Source: Gymnorhina tibicen
Lineage: Eukaryota > Chordata > Aves > Passeriformes > Artamidae
Length of the DNA stretch: 64,000 bases
Direction: 5' to 3'
Assembly (NCBI GenBank): GCA_013399875.1
Contig: VXAZ01005475.1
Span: 2,064,912-2,128,911 of the forward strand
This document shows positions 14,070 through 27,800 of the stretch, in pieces. Every line of letters starts with the position of its first letter. Position 1 is the first letter of the stretch. The notes beneath the pieces were generated by a model, which was not told where the DNA came from, did no database searches, and worked only from the letters and a program-made list of their open reading frames with translations. The position numbers and the translations under genes are program-made.

Positions 14070-16766
14070 GTCAGTTAAATATCTCTGATTTATTGCTTGT
14101 TAGTGATACTCAAGCAAGTATATGCCCATGATATTTTATCCTTTGGACTTAAGAAGACACTAAACAATGTGTATTTTTTTTTTTTATGTGTGCAAGCTTT
14201 GCAATGGTGAGCTTTGCCACAGAAAAGCCTTGTATTAATTGGCTTTTGGCCAGTTGGCTGATTTGTACCATATATTAGCAGTATTTCTGGTTGTTATGTA
14301 TCCTGCATCTTTGTATTCTGCATGTAAAATATTGGATGTGAAGGATTAGTTGGTGATTTTAGTGCTCTGTACTTTCTGGCTCAATTCCTGACTATAGTCA
14401 TGAGTGAAAAGAAGTTTGGGAGTCCACCCCAGTTCCCACTAGATGTTTTGCATATATAATAAACCCACCTGAAAGTTGGAGTTCACAGAGTCAATTTTAC
14501 ACAGAAAGAAAATAGAGCAGAAGAAAAGAATGACTTCCAAGACTTCTGCTCCATCAAGCGTAGCCTGCACACAGTCCCCATGAATGAGAGGCTTTGTTTT
14601 GGCAGTGAATTTGACAGAGCTGTGTGTAGGAGCTGACTTGTTTCAGATTTTGTCAGTACTTTTAGTCTGTCATTTCCATGAGCACTAAAATCTACAAGCC
14701 AGATTGTAGAAGGAAGAAGCTGAGGTCCAAAGCTTACTCTTTTTTTTAGCTTTCTTTCTTTTTTTTTTTTTTTGGGGGGGGGAATAATTAACGTGTTCAT
14801 TAATTATACCCTTGATGCACAGTTCATTGGTGAGACCAATGAACTCTAAATTGCATAATCTACAATAAAGATTGTGTTTCGCAGTACAGAACACTAACAC
14901 AATGCGAGTTGCTGGTGATAGCTTGAATTGAGCTATACCACGGTCCAGTTGCTTTGCACCTGCATTTATAGGTCTTCGTTTTCCTTATTGCTGATGCTCC
15001 TGTCTTGTCCACATTCAACATGTCAAGGTTAACAGTCTTATTGTCTAATACTTTAAATCTGTGGCAGTGTTTCCGAAGCCTGTTCAGAGGTATGTGACTT
15101 GTCCCTTATTTGTTATACTCTTCTTTGCATTTCCTTAGCTGCTTAACATGATTCTGCAAGAGCAATTTAAAACCTGAATTCAATTAAGAAAGTCAGTCAA
15201 TGAGGTAAACTGGAAAGTGTGTAGAGAAAATGATCTCATGCATAATGTGCTTATTGTGGCAAGTTCTTGAATTCTGGCATGCAGAATATATGCAGAACTA
15301 TTTTGTATTTTAACAGAACAGATGAGTTTCTAGTGTTGCACATGCCTTTTCATTGCTTTTGTCATTACCTCTGACAAACGATCTCAGGGCTCTTACGGCC
15401 TGTCAAATTAGGGTAATGAGAATGAGCAAATGGATTTTTAAGTTTGTTTGAGTGCATTCTTCAGGGAACAGAAGATCACTCGAATTCATGGGTCACGGTA
15501 AAGGTTAGCATGCGTACAGCTGCAGAGCAGAGACAGTCTGCTCTGGGCTCGGCACAGAGACTAGCAGGGCAGGCTGGCGGCCAGAATGAGACATAAAAGT
15601 AACTAGTGGATTAGTTCTCTGAGGTTTAAACTGGTAAAGAAAGAGAATATGGATCTGTTTACATATGTTTGCAAATGAAAATAAAATTATTTGAACATTT
15701 CTGTTATGCCAAACAAAAAAAAGTTTGGAAGAAATCAAATGTTTTGTACTTCTTTGTAATGTGATTTTTTTTCCTTCCTTCTGATGCTGCTTTTTCATAA
15801 TACAGTGAAACTAACAGAATTTGATAACTCTGGTATAATTTGCACGGCCATTATTCAAATCATTCCAATAAGCAAGAAATAGAAGAGAGATGTTCTTCTC
15901 CTATGGCAAAAGTCTATGACTGATTTGAGCAATTAATTTTGTCTAAGAAATAACAGAACTGGAAAGGATTGGGGGTGCCCACAAAGGTGCTTCAGAAAGT
16001 TTGAAGCAGGCACATATTAAGGTATTTTACAGCATAAAACAGATTAAAAAATATGCAGGCTTACACATGCCAGAAACAACAAGAATCTACATTTTTTTCC
16101 TTTGCATAGCCACACAGTAAGGTTCAGATGGTGGCAGCAAATACTAAGAAATGAGCTGTATAGTCTACATTATATACTTCCATCTAAAAGGTATAAATGC
16201 ATCTGTATCATCTAGATAAAATAAGTATTTTCAGTATTTTTCATTTAAAATAGTAAGGTGTAAGTATTTTAGCCAATAGCCTTCTGAAAAATAACTGAAG
16301 AAGATAACTGAAAAGCCAGCTTTTATGCTAAACACAACTGTGAAACATCTATTAGAGATACAAAATATTTCTCAACTACATATTCCTGTGCTTTCTAATC
16401 TATTTCTTTAATACTTGCTCTCCAAAAGTGACAGATTTTAATAAAGATTGATATTGCACTTTAATATTTGTTAGGGTGAATCTGTTTTAGCAATGTTAAC
16501 GGCAAATGCAAAGCATCTTCTTACATGTCTTGTGACTCTAGAAAGTATCTTTTTCCCTTTTGTGTGCGTAAGGATAAGCTTTTATTTTCATTTGTGGAGT
16601 CTAACTAATTTGAATCCTCTTGTTCTTTGTTGCTTACCTGAATTCACTGGGTTTATTTGGTCTAAAACTGTGATCTGATATTTGCATACTGTCTCCGTTA
16701 TATGTTTCATTACATATAATGAACTCATTTCTCACTGATTTCTCACTAATTTTCTCACCATTCCAG
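14070..16766 (+). other. NAV3: NAV3 intron (2.7 kb)
   Basis: AT-rich intron. Its one notable feature is a T15-G9 homopolymer junction at 14759-14782. No exon or recognisable transposon is seen. It ends in CTCACCATTCCAG. Confidence 0.85.
14759..14782. repeat. T15-G9 homopolymer junction
   Basis: Fifteen T are followed immediately by nine G, with a TTTC-repeat lead-in. Both runs are prone to slippage and to sequencing error, so the exact lengths should not be trusted. Confidence 0.8.
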
Positions 16767-16906
16767 GCTTCCAGGACCCTCAAGGGTGCCAGCTGCAGGC
16801 AGCAGTACCAAGGTCCAGGGAGCTTCCAATTTAAATAGGAGAAGTCAGAGCTTTAACAGCATTGACAAAAACAAGCCTCCACAATATGCAAACGGAAATG
16901 AAAAAG
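16767..16906 (+). CDS. NAV3: NAV3 coding exon: Ser/Arg-rich linker
   Basis: This 140-bp exon enters in phase 2 and leaves in phase 1. It encodes LPGPSRVPAAGSSTKVQGAS, then NLNRRSQSFNSIDKNKPP, ending NGNEK before a split Asp codon. RRSQSFN is shared with NAV2, while SIDKNKPP and YANGNEK are NAV3-like. The region is basic and Ser-rich, with no folded domain; the RRSQSF site looks like a basophilic kinase or 14-3-3 type site, which is inference only. The donor is AAAAG|GTAAGG. A second GT donor 48 bp downstream (16955) would lengthen the exon in frame by 16 codons. Confidence 0.96.
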
Positions 16907-19900
16907 GTAAGGGATTAAAGTTACTGAGTTTACTCTTCATAACACACAAGAAAGGTAAAAAAAAAAATCCACAAGGATCAAAGAAGTGAATGTAGTATTT
17001 AGACTTGGTAATGAAGACCTATGGAAATTGGGCCCTGAATTAGGACTTGTGGTTCAGTTGGGATTTAAGTTCAGATGTGAAAACTTTCAATATGTTATAA
17101 TTACATTTTATCCATCTTTGATGTAAGTATCACAGGGTGACTTTTACAAAGTAAAAGTTAATCCATATTGGATGCCTATAATGTTATTCCCTATTCAAGT
17201 CTACTCTTACCCAAAGGAATACAGCCATCATTTTCAGGGGACTGTGCATCTTAGCCTCTAATGGAGAAGAATCAGAATATTATATTTGCATCAGAATGTT
17301 ACATGTATCTGTTCTTTCAGAACCTTACCTAGTGCGTCTATAATACTGAATAAAGGATTGAAAGTTAAGTCAAGTGAAATGAAATTTTGCAGGAATTCGG
17401 AGCAGCCATTACAACAATGAACTGAGTACCCTCGGTCCTTCTGTTTCTCTCACCCTGACTTTATTTTCCTGAAAAATGTGCCTCTTCAGGCTTTATCTCA
17501 AAAAGAATAATGCAAAAATGCAGCTTTCTGAGTTGTGTAACTAATCCATCCCCTTCCTCCCCTTCTTTCTCCCTTTGTGTAATGAACAGCATTTTTTTCA
17601 TATCTCTGGGTTAGAATCCAGTTGAAAATGATACAATATATATAGTACCCGTTTGCATCCTTGGGGTCTGTGGGAGGAACAAGTATGCAGTGAATGTTCT
17701 TCATCCAAGCAACAGGCAGCTATCCAAATTTTTTTACAAAATTCTGATGAACACGCTTTGCCCCTAGCTGTATCTGAAGATATAAAACCATCCTTTCAAT
17801 AGTTATTTCTTTATTTTTACTATCAGGATTGAATGTTTCACATAGTTCTATAGTGGGTTTTATTTTACCAAGGACTTGTTTGTGTCAAGACATCCAGGCT
17901 AAAACTAAAAAGAGATCAGAGTGAAAACTGAGCACACACTGTATAGTTCACAAATACGATAGTGAAGTAGGAGATGTGGCTGCTTGAGTGAAGGTATGTA
18001 CAGCAGTTTAGGTTTTAGAATTGCTTCAAATTGTTGATGTGTTTGTTACTGAAGTATGTGAGAATGAAATGATTCAAGGTGAGACATGCTTGTAGATATT
18101 GATACTCTTAGCTCTTTACTTGGAAACTGTCTTTTGACTGGTAAGGTTTGCATTGCATTGTACATGTATGTGACTTTTTGCATGATGTATTTCTTTACAG
18201 CAGAGAATGAGAACCTTGATGAGGTTTTTAGTGAAGTCATCACTTGCAAGAGGATAAGGGATGGCTTTTTTTGCAAAGTCAATTCATTTTACAGAAAATA
18301 GAATATGTAATGTTGCATATCTACAGACTACAGTATTTGAGATGTTTTCATCTGGATTTTTTTCTTATCAAAGCAGCAGAATGGATGAAAAAACATTAAT
18401 TTTACATGATAATCAAAGATAAATACAAGTTTCTTTTAGGTTATAAGGCAGAAGTTCATTAGAGAAAATGACTTCTGTGAATGCAAGGATAGCAAAGTGA
18501 TATTCTTTCATAATATCCTAAAAGAACACAAGAGCCTGTATTTGAGTACACTATGCTGCTACTTTGCCTAAAGAGAAAATCAACTGTACCTTGCTATATT
18601 TAAAATTTAGTTGTTATAGTGACTAATCTTTGAATATTACAATGAGATTTCCAATTACTTTTTTGATATTTTTAAAAGTATTTTAGGATGCTCTGTAACC
18701 TGAGATTTTTGAAGAATTTGTTTAGAAACAAACTTCGACCCTTACAATATTAATAATATAAACCCCCTCTTCTTAAAAAATAGTGTCATCCTACAAAAAA
18801 CCTGATTTTTCCTTACAGTGCAGCACAAATAATATACTTTACATGTCAATTTTTGCTTCTGATACAGATATTGGGACCTCCAAACCTCTTCAAGGGCAGA
18901 CCGCTGTTGTTACATTTTTCTCTATTGTACACCTTCCTGTATGTGCTATAAGGAGACCTCAGAAAACATACACAGAATAAGATTTTATTTTTTTTTTAAT
19001 CCAGTTATAGGTAGTACTTGTAATCCATTCCTGCGTAACACGGTCACTCAGTCACAGTGGGGAATGGATATGTAGCCACAGAGTTAAAGGAGACCTGAAG
19101 GTCATCCAAAAGAAGATGTGATATCAGCCTCTTATTTAGTATTCCATTATTTAGTCTCTTTTATATGATCTCCTTTGAATGTTGCTTAGGGAGTAGTTCA
19201 ACGCAGTAAGAAACCTGGCTCCCCTGAGCAAATGCAGGTTTGCCCTTTACGAAGCAGATCCCAGTTTTCACTGACAGACCCGGTCCATTGTGTGACAGGT
19301 GTATAGTGACAACTGTGTATAGCTCTGGTGAAGTCAGAAACACAGATTGCACCAAAACATGAAACAAGCCATTAGCTGAAACTTGTTTGTGCAGCTTTAG
19401 TGTGATCCTTTTTTTTTTTTTGCTGGACTTTGCAGCTTATGGCTCGATTTCAGAGAACACGCCTGCTTTTCAGACGTGTCAGATTTATCTGCCTCTGACT
19501 TAACAACATAAAGATAGAATTAAAACTAGGAAAATTAAACTATTTAAATGAAGTAATTATTCAGATTGCTAATAAGAAACCAGTGCATTTTGAGTACAGC
19601 AAAGAAATAATATTCTAATTCACACCACATTTTTAAAACAAACCTTCATCCCTTAGATCTTAGAAACAGTGTATTTGAACACTGATAAAGGTCTCTATGT
19701 CATGGAGTTTTATTGCCAGCTTTTCAATATAATTTAATGATATAAGATGATGTTTGCATTTTCTCCAAACTCAGTTTTAACAGTATTTGGTTATTTTGCC
19801 CATACTAACTCTGAGAAACTCTGCCCTGGAACTCTGTTGTGTGATGATGCAAATTGTTGGTCATCTCTGGCCAGTATGTACATCTATAGCTAGTTTGTGT

Positions 19901-22900
19901 TATGTTTCTTCTGGTGCCACTATTTTTCCAGTTGTCCCTGGTGGTGTTGTCCTCTTGTGCTGCTAATGGGTAACTGCTTTCTCATGGACAGCTAGAAAGG
20001 GAGAGTTGAACAAGCTGAATTGTTTTAATCTCACTAAACAGACCTTCCCTTCCTTCGAACATCCTTATAGCAACCCCTTGCAACTTTTCCATTTTCTACT
20101 AACCTTTTTTATTGTGAGTGACTAAAAATGGATGATCTGCCTGCTACAGAATATTTAGATTATCATACCTAATTTTGCTGCAGTGGAGGAGCTGTTGTTA
20201 CAGAGGTTGTCTTCACCAGCAGCACAGAACACAGTAAAGGTCACAGATGAGGAGACAAAGGAGGTTGATTATGTACTGGGCCCAAGTTCATCTCTTCACA
20301 TGTCCTTTATTTGTTCAACAGCCTATGAAAAGTGGATTTGAAAATGTCCATTCGATCATCATGGTCTTGCTGGGTTCTGGTAGAAATTTCCCTTTTTGCA
20401 CTGAACACCTAGGGGTGTTGTGTTTCTGCTGTGCTTTTACAGCAGAGGTTGAGCTCTGAAGCACTGAGTTCTCAAGCAGAATGCAAAACTGTGTTCACCA
20501 GAAGCTGACTATGCATCTCAGGAATAAGGGGTTAAGCCTGAAACAGAAGACTGACTTCTTTTAAAATTTAGTTTACAGAAACAAGAAATCCTTGTCATAC
20601 ATTGGGTTCACTCTGTCTCAAAATCACCACAAGGTGGGGACAGGTTTCGTGTAATGAACAGCTGAAGCCAAGTCCAATTGAACGTGCAGAAAGCAGTTAA
20701 GTGTGTGCAGCTTCAAGTAATGCATTTGTGCTGGAGGTGAGGGGGAAATAGATCTTTTAATTCCATATTTTTACACATACAGACAGGTTGTCAATATTTC
20801 TTCAGAGCATGCAGTTCACATTCCTTGCAGGAATATTAAGGATGCCCTTTTGATTGAAGATTAATGGCAAGCTAAAGTTCTCTGTAATTTTTTGTTGCTG
20901 TTTATGATTTGTGACATAGGGATCAAATAAATACCAGTGGGTCCAGGAACCTGTATTTTTTTGCTATATATGCAGCAGAACAAGCTGTTGATGAAACAGT
21001 AAATAGTTTTTTTTTTACATTTTTTCCCTCAATGAGTTTAATATTATACAGCTGGAAATATGGCAAGGCATTCTTCTTTTTAATCAGAACACTTCTCTCT
21101 CTTTTTTTTTTTTTTTGGTAGTAAAACTAATAGCCTGAAGCCGTAAATATGTAACATAACTAATAAAACAGAATGTAGTGGCATCCCACTGTTCACAGAT
21201 TGTGAATGCAGAGTACACGTACTCTGCATTAGCATCGCATATTTTTATGGTGAATTGTTCTTCTGCAAAACTATTGGTATAGCTTAAGACCCCAATCCTC
21301 CTGTGTATTTAGGGCTAGCTTAGTGCAGGACAAGATGTGTGCAAGTGCACACCCACTTCTGAGCTATCAGCCCTGTGGCTCATTCCTGGTATAAATTAAG
21401 AAAGCCTGAGGGCTGCAGTAATTTCCAACAGCTGTGGTTGGCCCCAGGCTCTCTTCCAGCATCTGAGGCTCACTAGACAAGAGCAGGGGCCCAGACATAG
21501 TTCCTGCCTTGGTCCCAAGGGATCATCTATGCAGCTGCCCACCAAAGGTGCTCCATGGTGCAACCTGGAGCCTGGGGAATATTCTGGAACTTCGCCTGTC
21601 ACAAAAAATACTCTGAAGCAAGCCTTGCCAGTGAATGTTTTCTTGCTTAGAACAGGACTCTGCAGAGCTGCTTGAAACCTTTTGTGAAGGTGGAATGAGC
21701 TCATTTACAGAATCACAGAATGGGTCAGGTTGGAAGGGACCACAGTGGGTCATCTGGTGCAACCCCCCCTGCTCAAGCAGGGTCATCTCACAACACATTG
21801 AACATGGTTGAATCCAGATGGTTTTTGAATATCTCGAGTGAGGGAGACTTCATAACTTTTCTGGGCAATCTTTTCCAGTTCTCAGTCACCCACACAGTAA
21901 AGAAGTTCTTCCACATATTCAGGTAGAACTTTGTGTGCATCAGGGTCTGCCTGTTGTCTCTTGTCCAGTTGCTGGCACCACTGAGGAAAGCCTGACTTGA
22001 CACCCTCCTTCCAGATACTTGTATATATTGATGAGGTCCCCTCTCAGTCATCTCTTCCAGAGGCTGAATAGGCCCAACCCTCCCAGCCTGTTCTTGTAAG
22101 AGAGATGCTCCCGTCCCTTCATCACCTTTGTCACCCATATAGTGCTGTGGCGTTCGCATACGAGGCTGAGGAGCGCACGAAAAACCCTGGGCAGATGGAA
22201 TTATATAGCATCTATTAAGGTGGAAGTGATTGGCATAATGGAACTAGTTGTTAATAGAGTTAAGTAAAAATGTTACATGTTGTCATGTTACTTTTGGTCA
22301 GGTTGGTTTTTTTTGTATTTTTAAACTAGAACTTCTTAATGCTATTCAGAGCAGTAAATTTTGCTATGTTTGCATTCTCTTTGTTAAAGGAAAACCAGCT
22401 TCCCTTTCAGTATTCTCAAAATTCTGCCTTTCCTGAGTGCATTAGCAGCCTTCGACTTCCAGATGGGTAGTTGCATCTTTACTTGAGGTTTAGGACTGAT
22501 TCTGCAAAAATGAAAATGATGCATAATTTCATACTCTGTGCTGAAGGGACAAATGTCCTCAGTGTTCTCATCTACGATATGATTCAGACAGGGGAGCCCC
22601 AAGGTATGACATACTATGTGTGTATGCCAGGCATCAAGCACTCCTTTTGTCATTACACAAACTATATTTGCATTGCATGTTTCATGGGCTTTTTGTAGTA
22701 CAGAATTCAATATACTATAGGCAGGCTTACATCTAAATCCTTGACAGTCCCAATACTGAATGGCAAGACAAGACCCACTAAAAGAAAATATATCAGCTGC
22801 TGAAATAGCTATGTACCACATGATTTGATTGCCATTACCACTTCATTTCTCTGGTGCTCCAGGAGTGATGGTGTTTATATACTCAGATATGTCTTGGGAA

Positions 22901-23817
22901 TCTGAACTTCATACAAAAGATCTTAACCCTTTCATGCATTGGTTTGTTTTGCTTAATAAGGCTATATGACAAAAATCACACCTATTAATTAGCATAGTTT
23001 GATTATTGCAGAAGGAGCCTTGTTCTCATCCATTCCGAAGAGTCATTAAAGTTCCTGGATGATGTAAATGTAGTGAACGTGCCAGAGCCTTCTGTACCTA
23101 CCTGAGTTCAGACCCAAAATAACTATCCTTGCTGTACCCATGCAGATGATATATCACTATAACTTTCAAGTACTGACATTGGTGAAATTGTGGATAAATT
23201 TTTTTCCCACCTATGAAAGTGTACTGGGATAAGTTCCTGAAGTGAGCTGCTAAATATTGTTAACAGTACTTAAAACTAAAAAATGTATAGTCACTTGTCA
23301 TTTTTGCTTTTATGAGTATTGATTTTATCCAATTAATTTCAGTATTACTCAGTCCTCCTCCTCTTGCCCAAAACCTTGGTTTCCTAGCACACATTTTTCT
23401 TTCACTAAACATCAAACCCACCTTTGTCCAGTTTTGTTTTTCTGCCAGAACTGTAGCATTCTTTTTTTCTTCCATGTCTCAGTGTTTTGTTATCAACAAG
23501 TGATTGGAAGAATTTCTTTATTACATATTAAAAATAAAATCTTAAATTGGAAGGCTTGATTTGCATAATGAAATTGTCATAATGAAGGTGTTTCTGAGGC
23601 TTTCTTGGGCTTGTGGAAGTATTCAATAACACAATGATAATGGAGGAAAGAAAGGCGTTTTCTATTAGCATCCTTCATGTTCCATGCACATATAAATTAT
23701 GTTTATTATAGATCACATGTAAGTGTGTTTTAAATGCCAGGGGAGTAGGACATCACTGTCAAGCAGGAGGTGGGAGACTAACTATACCATTATGGTTTTT
23801 TTCTGGTTTTTAAGCAG
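16907..23817 (+). other. NAV3: NAV3 intron (6.9 kb)
   Basis: The intron contains one CR1 fragment (about 21707-22144). A 145-codon minus-strand frame at 22384-22821 resembles no protein I know and is of a length chance can give. The acceptor before 23818 is a T-rich tract with AAGCAG. Confidence 0.85.
21707..22144 (-). mobile_element. CR1 LINE 3' fragment (~440 bp)
   Basis: ACAGAATCACAGAATGGGTC and GGTTGGAAGGGACC are the reverse complement of a CR1 3' end. The block continues through CR1-typical phrases such as GTAAAGAAGTTCTTCCACAT, GATGAGGTCCCCTCTCAGTC and CTGAATAGGCCCAACC. A 124-codon minus-strand frame across it is a CR1 by-product, not a host gene. The copy is 5'-truncated and has no complete ORF. 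Confidence 0.93.
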
Positions 23818-24853
23818 ATTCACCAAAAGGCCCTCACCCCTCTGCAGGCATGAATGGAAATGTGCAGCATCCCACCAGCACCGGGCAGCAGCAGGTCTCT
23901 GCCATACCCTCTCCAAGTGCCAGCAAGCCTTGGCGCAGCAAATCCATGAATGTCAAACACAGTGCGACCTCTACCATGCTGTCTGTGAAGCAGCCCAGTC
24001 CCGCAACCTCCCCTACTCCAACTTCAGAAAGGCTCAAGCCACCCCCTTCTGAAGGTGTGAAGCCTCCTTCATCTGGACAAAAATCTATGCTGGAAAAATT
24101 CAAGCTGGTTAATGCTAGGACTGCTCTGAGACCTCCTTTGTCAATGAGCTCAGGACCCAGTGACACTGGGAGAGAGGATGACAACTTTTCAGAGTATGGT
24201 GAAATGGATGTCTTAAGTGGTGGGGTGAACAGCGGCAGCTCCACAAGTAGCAGTCCCAAAGTATCACCGAAGTTAACCCCTCCAAAAGCTGGCAGCAAAA
24301 ATCTCAGCAATAAAAAGTCTTTGCTACAGCCAAAGGACAAAGAGGAAAAGAACAGGGACAAAAACAAAGTTTGCACTGAGAAAGCAGTCAAGGAAGAGAA
24401 GGATCAGGTCATTGAATCATCTACAAAGAAGAGCTCAAAAATTGCAAGCTTAATCCCAAAGGGAAGCAAGACAACAGCAGCCAAGAAAGAAAGTTTAATA
24501 TCATCTTCTAGTGGGATCCCAAAACCTGGATCAAAGGTGCCAACAGCAAAACAGAGCACTCCCTCCGCATGCACAGGGACTAAGGAGGTTGAAAAGCTGA
24601 GGACTACAAAAGGAAACCAGTCCCAATCAACACCAAAATCTCAGCTTAGTGAGAAGGCTTCTCCTTCCTCTGGTCTTGCTTCTTCTGAAGGGAAAGAACC
24701 AAGTGCTGCTCTCACCCCAGGATCCTCCGCAGCTCTGTCAGCCTCGATGGCTGCAGGCAGTGGCCAAGGCACAGGAAATGGTGTAGTCCAGCTTCCTCAG
24801 CAGCAGCAATACAGCCACCCCAACACTGCCACAGTAGCTCCTTTCATTTATAG
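23818..24853 (+). CDS. NAV3: NAV3 large coding exon: Ser/Pro/Lys-rich, three SxIP motifs
   Basis: At 1,036 bp this is the largest exon here, entering in phase 1 and leaving in phase 2. It encodes about 345 residues of basic, Ser/Pro/Lys-rich, apparently disordered sequence. Landmarks in order are SAIP (23898-23909), KPWRSKSMNVKHSAT, GQKSMLEKFKLVNARTALRP, an acidic patch (REDDNFSEYGEMD), SPKVSPKL, NLSNKKSLLQPK, a charged Lys/Glu run, SLIP (24447-24458), SGIP (24510-24521), and VQLPQQQQYSHPNTATVAPF just before the donor TATAG|GTAAGA. SxIP flanked by basic residues is the known EB1-binding motif of microtubule plus-end trackers, and Navigator proteins are such trackers; which of the three sites works here is inference. 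The wording agrees with human NAV3 rather than NAV2 at many points (AGSKNLSNKKSLLQPK, KNRDKNKVCTEK). No frameshift or stop interrupts it. Confidence 0.98.
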
Positions 24854-27800
24854 GTAAGATCATGAATGAAAATTGGGTTTGTGCTTACCATTTAGGAAAG
24901 AGAGCTAAAATGGATAAAGTAATGGTGGATCATGCTGTTATCTCCCAGTTTCTGTCACAGCATCAGGCCAATGTCTTCCTAATATTATTTTTTAATTAAT
25001 GTTACTGTATGAACAATTTCTTACAAGAACTCTGAGTCTTTACCTTGTACAAAAGCAATCCACTGCAAATATTTGCCATTTAAAATTCAGGGTGTTTTGA
25101 TTAGAAATACAGATCATATGGTACATTCTCTGTGCTGCTTTTGAAAGGTCACAGCTGAGTCAGGTTTCTAGTGTGAATATTCTTGTTTGCGTTCTAAGAA
25201 CCTCAGCATCTATTTGCTGATATTAGATAATATTTGCTTAGAGTTCACCATTCTCTTAAAAGATCATAAAATAAACTCCTAATGTTTTCAGAATGTGTAA
25301 CAGTACTGGTGGATATTTGAAGAAAAACCATACACAAACTTTTACAAATATTCAAAAATATTTCAACAGTTTGTGTAGACAGAAAATGTTGGTGTTTGCA
25401 GTTCTTTTCCTGTTTAGTTTTCTACATGAATTAGGCGTAGATCAACTCCCTGGAGGCAGTTAGTTTTTACAGGCAATAGTAACTCTTCAGATGGCCAAGG
25501 CTCTGGAAAACAACGAACAGTTAAATGTATCAACGTTTCTCTGATTTTATGTTGCTATATGATAGAGTAGTTGAAGAGAAGCTGAGAGATTTCATTGTTG
25601 TACAACTTAGAAGACAGGAAAAGTGTAGAAAGATTGACAGGCTAATTTGAATAATGTTTTCAGATGTCAGATGTCAGCTGTTGGAGGGCTTTAGCTACAG
25701 TTGTGGGTAAATTTAACATCTGATAAAATGACAAATACATTATTAAGCAAAATATACTGCCAGTTTTTGTTAGTGAGTAGTACTCTGGATAATCTTGGAC
25801 AAAGATTAAAAAGCTAATGAAGTGGGCTCTGAGGAAGTATATATATCATTACACACAACTAAACATAGCTTCAAAACCAATCTGGATGACTGATAAGTTT
25901 GGAAAATCATATGGGAGGGAAGAAAAGGCTCGGTATGGGTTATATTTATTCTAATATGCAGTGAAGCCTCTTGAGTTTCAATTAGATGTATTACTGGATG
26001 CACTTAATATGTATGTGACTATCTGGAATTACCTCAGTGATACAGAGAATTTGTAGTGTGGTACATGGGACAGCCTACGTATGTGTTAAGGTGCATATAT
26101 AAGGAGAGAGAAAAAGGAGCTATGCTTTGCCTTCAGAGGTATGTGCTGTTTAATGGCTATTTTACTACATATTGATGCCATTTCACTGTGTGATGGAGAT
26201 GTCTTAATGTTGATTTAAGCTTCGTCTTGAAGTAAAATGGATTTTGAATTTTAAAAGGTGATAGAAGTATGCATCTTCCAGTAAAATTTGTTACTAATAA
26301 TTGTCTCTTTGCTTCAAACAAATAGCAAAGGAGACTGTATTTGAAGTTAAATCTCACATGAAAATAAAATTCTCAGAGCCAGTGTCTGACCTCGAAATGC
26401 CATAAACCCAGAGTAAAAGACTGACTTTGATGAGGTTGCTTCAATATGTATCTCTCTAACTGAGTGCAGAATCTGAATCAAAAATACACAGTAACTAAAT
26501 TTCTTAAAAATCTCCGGGACTTTGTAATACCACACAATGATTTCATAGAAAAATATAAATCTAACCAAGGATAAAATATCCAAATTTTCAAAGTCAGCAT
26601 ATTTATTTCTGTGGATATATGGTAAGTGGAAATGAGCAAGAGCTGGGGCACTATATTTACATTTTTTTGTTCTTCAACGCAATTGTTTTCAAAGCAATTA
26701 CCACAATTAATACACAGAGTATTCAGGTGTGTTTTTAACAGTTTTATATGAGCTAGTAAACAATGATTACCACTTAAACTAACAGGGTTTTTTCCCAGCT
26801 ACAAGGAACATCTAGGCTCTGTGAGTTTGTACTGCAGTCCTTGTAAAAAATGTCAATAAAATTTAGTAAAAATACAGTGGTTTTTATCCAGAGTTCTGCA
26901 GAATCTTGTAATATACTTGTGTCATCTATTTAGACTGTTAGCACAAGCATAAGTAAGCTAGTGCTTTCTCTGATTTGTTGCTGATACCTGTAGATACCAT
27001 ATACTTAGAAATATTTTTTTTTGTTAACCAAGATGATAGATTTGAGGAAAAGGATTTGTGGGGAAAAGGAAGTATTCCAAGGAGTTTTTTTGAGATTGCC
27101 ATGTTTTTTCCTTAAGTAAGTAATGAAAACCTGTAATAATTATTAATAGTCATGTTTTCAAGAAGTCTATAATTTTATTAATGGACAGTAGATAGAAAAT
27201 ACTGTTTTACTGGGAGGTTCTCAAGTGGCATATTGCACTATTCAGCTTTGCAGTCTTGGTGCTTTGCCCTATCTGATATCACATTGTATTTTTATTCCTC
27301 TTAAACACCTGACATCAAAATTCATATGGGATTATTACTTCTCTTCAAAGATTAGCAGCAACAGTCAGAGTTGCATTTGAGATTATCTAAATGACTATAA
27401 TTTAAACTCTTCCCTTCTGCCAGAAAGTGATTATTTATTTTCAAATGTGGCTGTGAATATATTATTTACAGTCCCATATGCATCCCCTCTGAAGCTGACT
27501 GCAGGGTCCAACTGATACATGACTGAAGTAAATGTAATTTATTTCCCAGAAAGCTTGACAGGAGAGATACAGTAGGAAGGCATAAGAGACTTGGACAGAT
27601 TCTTCTACTTGGACAGAATTGTAGGAGGATGGAAATTGTACCATTTTCCTGAGTCCCTTAAACTTGTATTGAAATTTGCCTTAGAAGTTGGCTGTCTTCC
27701 TCGGAGTGCTTAAATTTCAAATGGAGAAGAGTAACACACAAGTTTAGTACTTAGCAAGCTACAGTGCAAATGGGAGGAAAAAGGTACATTAATGAAAACA

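Noticed and set aside
22384..22821. 145-codon minus-strand frame
   Set aside because: It resembles no protein I know and has no splice or promoter context. A frame of this length can occur by chance in 64 kb read in six frames.
23834..24391. 185-codon minus-strand open frame
   Set aside because: It lies wholly opposite the large NAV3 exon and arises from that exon's Ser/Pro/Lys-biased codons; it has no recognisable protein features of its own.
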